A stretch of 24,340 nucleotides of DNA, from NCBI GenBank assembly GCA_013695495.1, contig JACDAK010000061.1, forward strand, positions 1 to 24,340. Direction: 5' to 3'. Both the position numbers and the translations under genes were made by a program. The stretch comes from Blastocatellia bacterium (lineage in GTDB: Bacteria > Acidobacteriota > Blastocatellia > Pyrinomonadales > Pyrinomonadaceae). Every line of letters begins with the position of its first letter. The stretch's first letter is position 1. This document shows positions 15,322 through 24,017 of the stretch, piece by piece. Under the pieces are notes generated by a model. The model made no database searches, was not told the origin of the DNA, and worked only from the letters and a program-made list of their open reading frames with translations.

Positions 15322-15330
15322 TGATATTAT
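15322..15330 (+). promoter_or_regulatory. Possible extended -10 promoter for the TPR gene
   Basis: TGATATTAT fits the TGn-TATTAT extended -10 pattern. No -35 box is seen at normal spacing. The start codon is about 72 bp downstream. Confidence 0.35.
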
Positions 15331-15401
15331 TTGAGCTTACGAGCAATGCCCACGTTCGGATTTGCAGGGGCCCGCGCGCGAATGGGGTCGTTAGGAGATT
15401 T

Positions 15402-18176
15402 ATGAAGTTTTTGTGTTTATTTTTTCTAATCGCACTTCTCGCGGGCGGGGCCGCGGCACAGGATGCCGAGCCGACGCCATTTACGTCTGCACAGATCGCG
15501 GCACACAAGACGCGGGTTGACCGCGCGATCGCGACATCGGACGTTGGTGGCCGCGTTACCGAACTCGCAAGCTTTGTCGCAGAGGCACCGAGGTCCCCTG
15601 AAGCCGACAGGGCACGAGCTTCTCTGGCAGCTGGGCGAGTGATGCTGGCAGACCAGCGGCTGCACCAGGGGGCAACAGCAGAAGGCGTTGCAATGCTGCA
15701 GCAAGCAGTAGCCGATGCTCCATCGCCGATGCCCACCCGGTTATTTTCGGAAATTTTCATAAGAATTCCCGGCAGGCTCTTCTTTGCGGGCGAACGCCGA
15801 GCTGCTCTCGAAATAGCCGAAGAGATCGAGAAGAAAATGTCGCCGGATCCGGACCAGCTCTTGCTGATGTCCGAGTTTTATCTGAGCATTGAGGATGGCG
15901 AGCGAGCGGAGCGGCTCGCGACAGCGGCCCTTGACGCGAACCGTTCGGCAGCCGCTTATTCGGCGATCGGTATAGCAAAGCGCCTCCAGTTCGATCTGGA
16001 GGGTGCCAGAGAAGCGTTTGCGTCTGCGTTGGAACTCGACCCCGCTTCCGTGCCGGCGAAACGCGGTCTCGCAGACATGACCCGGGCCGTAGGCAAACCC
16101 GCTGAAGCTCTAGCGATATATCGCGAGCTGACCGAAAAGGATGAGAACGATGCAGCGGCTGAAACGGGCTACATTCTTTCATTGCTCGATTCCGGAAAGC
16201 ATACCGAGGCGGAGTCAGCATTAGATCGCGCGCTTTATAAGAACCCGAGCAATGTGGTGCTGCTTGCGGGGGCGGCTTACTCATATGCCGCTCAGGGAAA
16301 CGGCAGTAAGGCGGTGGAATTCGCCGATCTGGCGCTTGCTCTTGAGCCTCGTTACATATGGTCTTATATTGCGATGGGCCGCGGCTATCTTCTCCAGAAC
16401 AAACCTCTCGACGCCGAGCGGGTATTAATGGCCGGGCGGCGTTACGGCAACTTCCCTACCCTTGAATATGAAATAGCCAATGCACGCGTGATGGCCGGGT
16501 TATATCGCGAGGCAGTCGAGGACCTGCGACGACATTTTGCGATTCGGGATGGACTCGTTACAACAAGTCTCGGCGGCCGAGTCGAGCGCTCCGCAGTAAC
16601 TTTCGAAGACCTGACCATAAACGAAAGTAGAGCAAGCATCTTCGCTCCCAAAAACCCGATTAATGCTGACCTCTCGGCACAGCTCAAGGTCCTTTTGGAG
16701 TTTGCGCAAGCAGTTGATATGCGGAACACCGCGGCGGCTACCGATGCCGCCGATCGGTTCGTGATGGGGTCGGACGATATGAAGCTGCATCGGCAGGTCT
16801 ACATCGCGGGGGCGTTGCTGGAGAAAGAACTGGCGCCGGGAAAAATACTGCAACTAACATCCGCGTCCACCGGCAATACTGACAGGGGGCTGCAGGTGCC
16901 GCATGCGGCGGTCGCTGTGATGGCAAATGAGCTTTATGCGCCGCGGCGTGAGGCGGCACTCCACTACGATTACCTCGGACAACCGGACGTTCCGAAGCAG
17001 ACACTATCCGCGATCCTCAGAGGGCGGCTCGAAGAACTTGCCGGTGCGGCCCTGATCTTAGAGGGGCGGAACGCGGAAGCAGCCGTGCGTTTTCGTCGTG
17101 CGATCAGCATACTTCCGGAGCGAAGTGCGTGGTCAAGATCAGCGAACTGGCGGATGGGTTCGGTGCTGCAGAGCGAGGGCAAGGACAAGGAAGCATTGGC
17201 TCATTATCTTCGCGGATATGACACCACAAACCCGGAAGTAGTTAAATATGTCGTCATCGAGGCGATCTACACAAAGGTCAACGGTTCGACCGAAGGCTTG
17301 GAACGGCAGATAGGGCCAAACCCGCTTTCACCGGCCGTCGCCGCCTTGGCAGGAACAGAAGTACCGGACGTCGAACCTGCGAACGCTGTCGTCGAAAGTT
17401 CGGCAACTGAGTTGATCGAAGCTGCAAATCCGGTAGAGCCAGTGATTATCGAAGAGGAAGCAGTCAAGGAAGAAGTATCCGTAGCAGATCCCCCGATAGC
17501 CACGGCGGAACCGGTCATCGAAGAGCCGGCGAAGGTCGAACCTCAAATAGCTGAGGAACCCGAGCAAGTCGGTACTCCGATCAAGGAAGAAGAGCCAAAA
17601 ACCGTCGTAGAACTCGAAGCGCCGACCGCCGAGGCAAACACACCTGTCGCCGCCGACGAGCCCGTCGTCGAATCGACCGCAGTTGAGGCTGCCGAAGAAG
17701 GCAAAAAGGCCGAGCTCAAAGTGGTTATCGAAGACATCCCGGCTGTGAAGGCGAAAGAACCTGTTAAGCCGACAGACGCAGCCGCAACGCCGCCGGAGAA
17801 AACCTCCTCGATCTTTGAACCGATCGTGATTGGTATCCCCTCAGCGAAGCCTCCGGTGTCGGAAAGTAGCGACACGCCTGTGGCGGCGCGAACTACGCCG
17901 GAGAAATGCGAGATAGTCGCAAGCCAAAGCACAATTACACTCGTAAAGAACGGCAGCAGCATTGAATTCTCTTCGGGTATAGCTGGTCTGGCAAAAGCGG
18001 GCGACATTCAAGCAATTTCAAAAAGCCCGAACGACATTGAGATCGACCGCAGCGAAGGCCCAAGAGCCGACCGCATTTACTATTCGGTGAGGTCGGTCAG
18101 TTCGCGGACCGGTATGTTCCAAGTTGTTCTGATGGCCCCATGCGGGGAACGCGAGATCCTCGTAAGGGTTCGCTAA
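15402..18176 (+). CDS. Large exported TPR protein with C-terminal beta domain
   Basis: This 924-residue protein begins with a signal peptide (MKFLCLFFLIALLAGGAAAQ). The start at 15402 has AGGAG five bases upstream; the frame upstream of it has no signal-peptide character. Residues from about 60 to 640 are helical repeats of TPR type, clearest at AAYSAIGIAKRLQFDLEGA, AFASALELDPASVPAKRGL, AESALDRALYKNPSNVVLL and AVRFRRAISILPE. About residues 650-835 form a Glu/Pro/Val/Ala-rich, likely disordered linker. The last 90 residues form a compact beta domain bounded by C836 and C914, which could form a disulfide (CEIVASQSTITLV to MAPCGEREILVRVR). TPR proteins mediate protein contacts, and this one probably acts in the periplasm or at the outer membrane; the partner is unknown. 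Its TAA overlaps the stop codon of the opposing polymerase/ligase gene. Confidence 0.8.
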   Translation: MKFLCLFFLIALLAGGAAAQDAEPTPFTSAQIAAHKTRVDRAIATSDVGGRVTELASFVAEAPRSPEADRARASLAAGRVMLADQRLHQGATAEGVAMLQQAVADAPSPMPTRLFSEIFIRIPGRLFFAGERRAALEIAEEIEKKMSPDPDQLLLMSEFYLSIEDGERAERLATAALDANRSAAAYSAIGIAKRLQFDLEGAREAFASALELDPASVPAKRGLADMTRAVGKPAEALAIYRELTEKDENDAAAETGYILSLLDSGKHTEAESALDRALYKNPSNVVLLAGAAYSYAAQGNGSKAVEFADLALALEPRYIWSYIAMGRGYLLQNKPLDAERVLMAGRRYGNFPTLEYEIANARVMAGLYREAVEDLRRHFAIRDGLVTTSLGGRVERSAVTFEDLTINESRASIFAPKNPINADLSAQLKVLLEFAQAVDMRNTAAATDAADRFVMGSDDMKLHRQVYIAGALLEKELAPGKILQLTSASTGNTDRGLQVPHAAVAVMANELYAPRREAALHYDYLGQPDVPKQTLSAILRGRLEELAGAALILEGRNAEAAVRFRRAISILPERSAWSRSANWRMGSVLQSEGKDKEALAHYLRGYDTTNPEVVKYVVIEAIYTKVNGSTEGLERQIGPNPLSPAVAALAGTEVPDVEPANAVVESSATELIEAANPVEPVIIEEEAVKEEVSVADPPIATAEPVIEEPAKVEPQIAEEPEQVGTPIKEEEPKTVVELEAPTAEANTPVAADEPVVESTAVEAAEEGKKAELKVVIEDIPAVKAKEPVKPTDAAATPPEKTSSIFEPIVIGIPSAKPPVSESSDTPVAARTTPEKCEIVASQSTITLVKNGSSIEFSSGIAGLAKAGDIQAISKSPNDIEIDRSEGPRADRIYYSVRSVSSRTGMFQVVLMAPCGEREILVRVR

Positions 18177-19540
18177 CGTGAACGTCTGCTTTTAGATGTC
18201 GCTACGCCAGTGGTGGCGATCACGACTAGTAGCATGAAGACGTAGGAATTAGAAGGAGTTCGCAGCGGGAAATCGAAAAAGCTGTGAACAAGGATCCCAA
18301 AACACCCCGCGAGCGCCCCGATCGCGGCCGCTCGACCGAAGCTATCTTTCGCATCCGCAATAACACCCAACCCTTTTCGGAACAACAAGAAAATAAACCC
18401 TGCGACAAGGGCAAAACCGATAATGCCTCCGTCCGCTAGCATCTGTAGATAGTCATTGTGGGCCTGCTCTACGCGGAAAAGGCCCATGCGGTCATCGTGC
18501 TCAGGGTATGCTACCCCGAACGCGTCGAGCCCGGCTCCGACAACGGGGTTTGCCATGAAGATCTTACCCGCGACAGTCCAGTAATGGCTACGCCCGCTAG
18601 TCGGGTCCGTATACGATTCGCTCACGCCGATCCCGCGAAGGAAGTGATCGCCCGCGCCTAGAAATGCGACCATTCCGATCAAGCCAAACACTGCCGCGGC
18701 CGCTACCGCGACGATTCCCAGTCGCCTCTTACGATCGGCAGCAACATTCGCTCCCTCACGGTTCACTTTCTTACGAAGAGAAAAAGACACAGCAGCGACA
18801 AAAGCGACCACGGCTATCAGGCTGATCATTCCGCCGCGTGAGCCGGTGAAGATCACCGCGAGACACATCATCAATGCGGCGAGCCCAAGAAGCGGAAGCT
18901 TGTCCTTCTTTACGTCCGCAGCGAAGATCACGCCGAAAACGAGCCCCGCGGTCATCTCCATTAGCGCTGCAAAATGATGCTGGTTTATGTACGATCCAAA
19001 GGGAATCGCCTGCGGCGAAAGGCGCAGCCCGTAAATAGCATCCGGCACGGCAAGCCGTTGAATGATGCCAAAAAATCCCATGAGCGACCCAAAACCGATC
19101 AGCGCGATTACAGCTATCTTGATCCGACTCGTCGTATTAATAAATGTGAGAGACGCCGCCAGAAAGACCAAAAGCAAGAAAGCTCGCGCAACAAAGATCC
19201 GTGTGGCGAACGGATCAAGCGTGAGTGCACGAGAGGCATTTTCACGCAGCAATTCGGTCGCCGGCGGGACTCCGCCGAGAGGAAGAAGCTGGATAATTCC
19301 GAGAAGGACGAGTCCGGCGACCGGAATTAAAAGCGGACTGAGTGTAAGGCGAAACGTAGATGTTTTGCGGGCGTCCAATGCCCAAAGAATGACGATGACG
19401 GTGCTAAGAACCGAAAGCAGAGCAATCGCCCACATATCCACAGCCCCGTAAGCTAGCGTCGCGATCATGGCAGTCGCGAGCACCGTGACGAAGAGCAGTG
19501 TGCCGAATCTAGATGCGTCGTTGTCGGTGAGTTCCTCCAC
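18173..19540 (-). CDS. O-antigen ligase/polymerase family membrane protein (Wzy_C)
   Basis: This 455-residue inner-membrane protein has about 11-12 hydrophobic segments. The signatures of the Wzy_C/O-antigen ligase family are present: IFTGSRGGMISL in the middle, a large periplasmic loop (GAGDHFLRGIGV, SGRSHYW, ANPVVGAGLDAFGV), and H361 in QAHNDYLQMLADGGIIG near the end. Members either polymerise lipid-linked oligosaccharide repeats (Wzy) or transfer chains to an acceptor (WaaL). The sequence alone does not tell which, and its place behind a WecA-like gene supports either. The start is GTG at 19540, with AAGG overlapping the stop of the upstream gene and only 2 bp between genes, so translational coupling is likely. 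Its TAG overlaps the TAA of the opposing TPR gene. Confidence 0.85.
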   Translation of the reverse strand: MEELTDNDASRFGTLLFVTVLATAMIATLAYGAVDMWAIALLSVLSTVIVILWALDARKTSTFRLTLSPLLIPVAGLVLLGIIQLLPLGGVPPATELLRENASRALTLDPFATRIFVARAFLLLVFLAASLTFINTTSRIKIAVIALIGFGSLMGFFGIIQRLAVPDAIYGLRLSPQAIPFGSYINQHHFAALMEMTAGLVFGVIFAADVKKDKLPLLGLAALMMCLAVIFTGSRGGMISLIAVVAFVAAVSFSLRKKVNREGANVAADRKRRLGIVAVAAAAVFGLIGMVAFLGAGDHFLRGIGVSESYTDPTSGRSHYWTVAGKIFMANPVVGAGLDAFGVAYPEHDDRMGLFRVEQAHNDYLQMLADGGIIGFALVAGFIFLLFRKGLGVIADAKDSFGRAAAIGALAGCFGILVHSFFDFPLRTPSNSYVFMLLVVIATTGVATSKSRRSR

Positions 19541-19542
19541 TT

Positions 19543-20799
19543 TTACCTTGCGGTCATCGCGAAATCGTCAAACCAAATATTGCCGGAAACCGTGCAAGCG
19601 GGTCCCGAGCAATTTTCGCGGACGGATTCCAATCTAACTCCTTCAGCATCCGGCGGTACCATGAAATCGAACGACCGCGCCGTCCAACTGCCCGCCGGCG
19701 TCAACGCGCCGGAGTCGCCAAGACGCCGGCCGCTGACAGGCTCCGTCACAGCCCACTTAAGCTCGGAACGCAGCGCCTCGATCTCGCTCCTATATTGAAA
19801 CGTAACTGTGTACGTACGGCCAGGCTCAACGACAACAAGTTGCGAGATCGGCCGAAATGACGTGTTCAACTTTCCGAACCCCATAATCAGCGCATATCTG
19901 CCGCTTTGCGGGGCGTTGTCGCTTACGGCGATCAGCGGCGCGTCTCCTCTGGCGATCTGCCATTCGAAAGCAGTCGCCCCATCCGTCTTTACGGGAGATT
20001 CGAAATCGCCGTTCGTCAGCCCGCCGATAGGGATTTCCTCATCAGCGAACAAAGCTGCGGTTCGATAACGGTGGGCCGCCACAAGAGCATTGAACATCTT
20101 GCTTCTTTGAACGGCAAGATCCTTTAAGGCAATCTCCGGAGGGATACTGCTCCATGCGGCACCAGCGTCCTCAAAACGTCCGGCGTTTACAAGCATAACC
20201 GCGAGAGCTGCATTGAGGCCCGGCGAATCGCCCACAGCATTACGAATCGCTGCCACGTCGCCCTTAAATAGGTCCCATGCAACAGCGGCCGCCGGAGCAG
20301 CGATAGCCGGGTCTGCAGCAACAGCCTCGCGAATATGAACGAATCCCTCATTAAAGCGGCCCCGCCGAACAATAAGGTTGCCATGCGCCCATTTCACCGA
20401 TGCATAGTTCGGCGCGAGCTGAAGAGCACGCGCGAGGGCCGCTTCGGCTCTGTCGTCATGTCCGTTCTGTTCAAACGCGCGAGCGAGCTGCATCCAGAGA
20501 AGATAGTTGTACGGGGAATGAGCGACCGCTTTCTCAAAGGCCGTCTGTGCAGCTTCCGTGCTGCCGGGTTCAAACGTCTCATCAAGCCGAACGCCCAGAG
20601 CGAAGTGTGTTTGAGGATCCGCGGTTGAAAGTGTAGCGAGGACTTCGGCCGCTTCGACCGACGCCACGTTTCCAGCGGCGGCATGGGCTATGCCCCAAAC
20701 GCTGAACACGGCACCGGCGATCACGGCCGCGACGACAACCCCGACCGTCATAGCGGTGCCGATTGGCGAATCGATCTTGTATTCGAAGTGCTTTGGCAT
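19543..20799 (-). CDS. Membrane-anchored TPR protein with carbohydrate-binding-like C-terminal domain
   Basis: This 418-residue protein has a short cytoplasmic N-terminus, one membrane helix (about residues 17-38) and then an external part. The start at 20799 (MPKHFEYKIDSP) lies 14 bp after the stop of the preceding gene; no Shine-Dalgarno is seen, so coupling is likely. Residues about 60-240 carry TPR repeats (AAQTAFEKAVAHSPYNYLLW, AEAALARALQLAPNYASV, GFVHIREAVAADP). The C-terminal 160 residues (GGLTNGDFESPV, PQSGRYALIMGF, LVVVEPGRTYTVTFQYRS, WTARSFDFMVPPDAEGVRL, NIWFDDFAMTAR) look like a CBM4/9-type jelly roll, with C401 and C406 approximately forming a close pair near the end. This suggests contact with the polysaccharide made by the cluster, perhaps in chain-length control or export. 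The role is inferred from context only. Confidence 0.75.
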   Translation of the reverse strand: MPKHFEYKIDSPIGTAMTVGVVVAAVIAGAVFSVWGIAHAAAGNVASVEAAEVLATLSTADPQTHFALGVRLDETFEPGSTEAAQTAFEKAVAHSPYNYLLWMQLARAFEQNGHDDRAEAALARALQLAPNYASVKWAHGNLIVRRGRFNEGFVHIREAVAADPAIAAPAAAVAWDLFKGDVAAIRNAVGDSPGLNAALAVMLVNAGRFEDAGAAWSSIPPEIALKDLAVQRSKMFNALVAAHRYRTAALFADEEIPIGGLTNGDFESPVKTDGATAFEWQIARGDAPLIAVSDNAPQSGRYALIMGFGKLNTSFRPISQLVVVEPGRTYTVTFQYRSEIEALRSELKWAVTEPVSGRRLGDSGALTPAGSWTARSFDFMVPPDAEGVRLESVRENCSGPACTVSGNIWFDDFAMTAR

Positions 20800-20813
20800 T
20801 TGTACGAGCAGGG

Positions 20814-22619
20814 CTATTCGAATTCGAGCGGTTCGATCGTGATGTAGGCGCGTTTTAGCGACGCATGCGAATCGCGGCACGCCTCGCGGATCTGACCCAG
20901 CTTCTCCGAATCAATATTTCGAAATGATATAAGTACTTCCTGGATCTGATGTTCACGACAGAACTCTGCAAGCGAGCCGTTCTCCTCGAATACCTTCAAG
21001 CCGCCAATGACCTTGTGGCGTTTGAGCGGATCGTCATCGACAAACCCAACCGGCAGATAGTTCCATTCGCGGTTATTCCGCAGTTCCCGCAGAAGCATCT
21101 CGCCCCCGTCACCCGCCCCGTAAATGAGCACGCGTCGCCCTTGTGAGGCGTTCGGAAAAGGCAGTATCTCACGGATCAGGCGAAACGCCATTCGGCTCCC
21201 CGCGATGAAGAATAGAAGGATGACGCCGTCAAGAACGAAGACCATCCGCGAAAAGTTTTCAAAGCGATAGAGCAGCAATATGGCCAGCACGCTGACGACC
21301 GTACCGACGGCAATGCCCTTGCCGAACGTAATGAAATCCGTTATCCCTGTATAGCGCCACAACCCACGATAAACACCGGTGACCAAAAACGCCGAGAGCT
21401 TGACGACGATAAGTATCGGCAGAGTTTTAATGAAAAGATCCCAGTTGCCGCCGGTTTCGACCGAACCGAACAGCATCACGTATGATGCATAGTAGGCGAG
21501 GGTGATCAGAATGACGTCGAGCAGGACCTCGAATATCCGCCGCTTGTACGACACGTCTACGAGGAACGAGAACGCCGCGTTGTTCTGAACCGCGAGTTCC
21601 TCATCAGCTTCGTCGTACACTTTCACCTTCGAAAGATATACCCCGATGATGACGAGCACCGTCGTAAAGCCCGCAATAAGGGCGATGCTCTCCGTCACAC
21701 CCAGTCGCGTTACAGAAAGCGAAAGAACGCCCGCGATCGCCGCAAATGCGTAAAGCATCAGAACCGCCGCACGCTCTGTGAGCCCCAAGGCAACGAGCCG
21801 GTGCGAAGTATGATCGCGCCCGCCCTGCGAAGCCTTGCGTCCCCACAGCTTTCTCAGAACAGTTACAAAGGTCGTGTCAAAAATAGGGACGAAAAGTATC
21901 AGCGCCGGAACCGCCAGAATCGAGAACACACCGCGCGACCGACCGCCCGTGTCACTCAGCAGCACCGAACCCGCCAGCAGAAAGCCGATGAACATCGAAC
22001 CCGAATCGCCCATAAAGATCGACGCGGGATTGAAGTTAAAGATCAGAAACCCGAGCAGTGCACCGACAAACACCGCCACGAAAAGCGTTTCATTTACCTG
22101 TCCGTTCGCTGCAAGGCCGATCGCCAGAATTACAGCCGCGATCGCCGCGATACCCGCCGCGAGCCCGTCCATGTTATCGAGCAAATTGATCGCGTTTGTT
22201 ATCCCGATCAACCAGAAAACGGTGATCGCTATATCAAGCAATTCGTTGCCCGTTAGAGGCATCCGCAGGCCGAGTCCCACCAGCACTACAGCACCCATCA
22301 GTTGGCCGATCAGTTTCTGATACGGCTTGATGTCGAGAATATCGTCCGCAAGACCGACGATGAACAGGAACGTGGCAGTTCCTATAAGGACGAGCGAATC
22401 GACATCTTTCGGCACAAAGAGCGCGTAGAGCAAAACAGTCGCGAGAAAGACGCCGATGCCGCCGTGCATCGCGGTCGGCCGCTTGTGCCACCGGTCAGAT
22501 TTTGGTTTGGCTACGTACCCTTTCCGCCGCGCGACCTCGCGCACAGCGTAAGTCAGGACAGCAGAGGATATCAGCGCGACCGCCCCGACCAAAAATGGAT
22601 TTGAAAGGAAATACTGCAT
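20814..22619 (-). CDS. Fusion: WecA/TagO-like sugar-1-phosphate transferase plus CapD-like N-terminal region
   Basis: This is a 601-residue membrane protein. Residues 1-330 are a polyprenyl-phosphate sugar-1-phosphate transferase of the MraY/WecA/TagO family, which starts glycan synthesis on undecaprenyl phosphate. It has D92-D93 and D96 in LADDILD, the NxxNxxDxxDG motif with D148 and D151 (NAINLLDNMDGLAAG), and H270-x2-H273 in RDHTSHRL. Residues about 355-480 add four more membrane helices, and residues about 490-595 form a Rossmann-like domain with GAGDGG at 501-506. This second half matches the N-terminal part of CapD/WbpM/FlaA1-type proteins, but the C-terminal SDR dehydratase domain with its active site is absent. 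It is therefore not expected to be a dehydratase and may instead be a nucleotide-sensing or docking module. It lies 22 bp after the GT4 gene. Confidence 0.85.
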   Translation of the reverse strand: MQYFLSNPFLVGAVALISSAVLTYAVREVARRKGYVAKPKSDRWHKRPTAMHGGIGVFLATVLLYALFVPKDVDSLVLIGTATFLFIVGLADDILDIKPYQKLIGQLMGAVVLVGLGLRMPLTGNELLDIAITVFWLIGITNAINLLDNMDGLAAGIAAIAAVILAIGLAANGQVNETLFVAVFVGALLGFLIFNFNPASIFMGDSGSMFIGFLLAGSVLLSDTGGRSRGVFSILAVPALILFVPIFDTTFVTVLRKLWGRKASQGGRDHTSHRLVALGLTERAAVLMLYAFAAIAGVLSLSVTRLGVTESIALIAGFTTVLVIIGVYLSKVKVYDEADEELAVQNNAAFSFLVDVSYKRRIFEVLLDVILITLAYYASYVMLFGSVETGGNWDLFIKTLPILIVVKLSAFLVTGVYRGLWRYTGITDFITFGKGIAVGTVVSVLAILLLYRFENFSRMVFVLDGVILLFFIAGSRMAFRLIREILPFPNASQGRRVLIYGAGDGGEMLLRELRNNREWNYLPVGFVDDDPLKRHKVIGGLKVFEENGSLAEFCREHQIQEVLISFRNIDSEKLGQIREACRDSHASLKRAYITIEPLEFE

Positions 22620-22641
22620 AGCGCGACCGCCGATAGTGAGG

Positions 22642-23865
22642 TCAGGCGGCCATCTTTCTATAAAGCTTCTTGATGTCTACTATCAAGCGTTCCTTAGAAT
22701 AATTCTTTTCGACGAAGATGCGGCCGTCGCGTCCGAAGCTTTCACGTAATTTTTCATTTTTCGCCAAATAAATCAAGCTTTTTGTAAAGCCTTCCACGTC
22801 CTCTGAACGAACGCCGATGCCTCGTTCTCTGACCCGAAAACAGTCTTGCAGTTCTTCGCTGACCTCGCCCAACAGATCCGGTACGCCTCCGACCTCGGTC
22901 GCAACAACAGGCCGTCGCGCTGCCATTGCCTCGATCAGCGAGAGCGGAGTTCCCTCGTTAAGTGACGTCAAAGCCACGGCGTCGAGCCCCGCGTAAACCT
23001 TTTCGACATCCGTTCGGTTCCCGGCAAAAACGATGGCATCGGTAAGGTTCAGTACCTCGGCATCGGCTCTTAATTCATCCGCTAGGTGCCCGTCGCCAAC
23101 GATGACAAATCGGAAAGCCGCTTCCGGGTGGTCAGTTCTCGCCCGGGCAGCAGAACGGAGAAACATTGAGATATTCTTGATCTCCGTGAGCCGTCCAACG
23201 ATTCCAACATCGAATTCCCCTTCGGCGATGCCCAACTCCCGCCGTATGGCGGCCCGCAGATCTTCTGACTGTTCAAAAAGTTCGAGATCGATCCCAAGGC
23301 GAATCACCTCGAATTGATGTGGCCGCCCCACGCCGAAGTCTTCGCATATCTCCTTCCGCTGCTGATCAGTGATCACAATGATCTTATCGGTCGCAAAACG
23401 TGCAAGAATTCGTTCGATAACTACAAAAACACCCGTTTTGAACCTGCCGTAATAGCTGTGAAACACGTGCCCGTGAAATGTGTGAACGGTGCGGACGCGC
23501 CGCGGACGGCCAACAAGACTTCCCCACGTCAGCCATCGGTAAAGGAAAGCTGCGACGCGGCCGACCGTGCCCGCCTTCGCTGTATGCGTATGAATAATGT
23601 CGGGTTTGATCCGCCAAATTTCGCGACAGACCTTAACGAGCGAAATGGCATCCTTCGGCGAAAGTTCGCGGCTCATCTCCGCGATCAAGATAGGTTCCAC
23701 GCCGTTCTGCGCGGCCAGATACTCCATGTCCTCTTCGCCCGGGGGCACGGTTCCCGCAATCAAATGCGATTCGAATTCATCGTCGACGAGCCCCTTAGTG
23801 AGCCACACCACGTGTCGTGCCGGGCCGCCGACATTCAGCCGTGCAATGATTCGAAGGATCTTCAT
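22642..23865 (-). CDS. GT4-family glycosyltransferase
   Basis: This 407-residue GT-B fold enzyme transfers a sugar from a nucleotide sugar to the growing lipid-linked glycan on the cytoplasmic face. The N-terminal domain begins with the GT4-like RIIARLNVGGPARHV and has IIHTHTAKAG and TFHGHVFHSYYG. The C-terminal donor domain has FDVGIVGRLTEIKN, FVIVGDGHLADEL and the E-x7-E motif at E304 and E312 (LNEGTPLSLIEAM). The GT4 call is secure, but the sugar and linkage cannot be read. The ATG at 23865 has no Shine-Dalgarno and follows a T run that ends a long inverted repeat. It is the first complete gene of the glycan operon in the window, 22 bp before the transferase fusion gene. Confidence 0.9.
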   Translation of the reverse strand: MKILRIIARLNVGGPARHVVWLTKGLVDDEFESHLIAGTVPPGEEDMEYLAAQNGVEPILIAEMSRELSPKDAISLVKVCREIWRIKPDIIHTHTAKAGTVGRVAAFLYRWLTWGSLVGRPRRVRTVHTFHGHVFHSYYGRFKTGVFVVIERILARFATDKIIVITDQQRKEICEDFGVGRPHQFEVIRLGIDLELFEQSEDLRAAIRRELGIAEGEFDVGIVGRLTEIKNISMFLRSAARARTDHPEAAFRFVIVGDGHLADELRADAEVLNLTDAIVFAGNRTDVEKVYAGLDAVALTSLNEGTPLSLIEAMAARRPVVATEVGGVPDLLGEVSEELQDCFRVRERGIGVRSEDVEGFTKSLIYLAKNEKLRESFGRDGRIFVEKNYSKERLIVDIKKLYRKMAA

Positions 23866-23887
23866 TAATGAGAGGCCGCAAAAAAGG

Positions 23888-23974
23888 TTCGGCAGCCGCA
23901 GCGGCCGGCAGCGGCGTGTTAACGCGGCGGCGGGCCAAACGACGTGTGGGCGCTTCGTTGCCGCGGCTGCCGAA
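23888..23974 (-). terminator. Long-loop inverted repeat followed by a T run, ahead of the GT4 gene
   Basis: Perfect 12-bp arms (TTCGGCAGCCGC at 23888-23899 and GCGGCTGCCGAA at 23963-23974) flank a 63-nt, very GC-rich loop. On the minus strand the second arm is followed by CC and TTTTTT. It could terminate or attenuate transcription from the nucleotidyltransferase gene into the GT4 gene. The rest of 23866-24017 shows no gene. Confidence 0.55.
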
Positions 23975-24017
23975 GTTCAAAGTATTCGATTATCCCGACA
24001 ATTGCTAGCCGAGTATT

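Noticed and set aside
17267..18007. Long minus-strand frames inside the TPR gene, rich in Ser, Thr and Ala
   Set aside because: They are the complement of the Glu/Pro/Val-rich linker and show no start signal or domain.
23795..23980. Small minus-strand Arg/Ala-rich frame across the inverted repeat
   Set aside because: Its composition reflects GC-rich repeats, and it overlaps the start of the GT4 gene in another frame.
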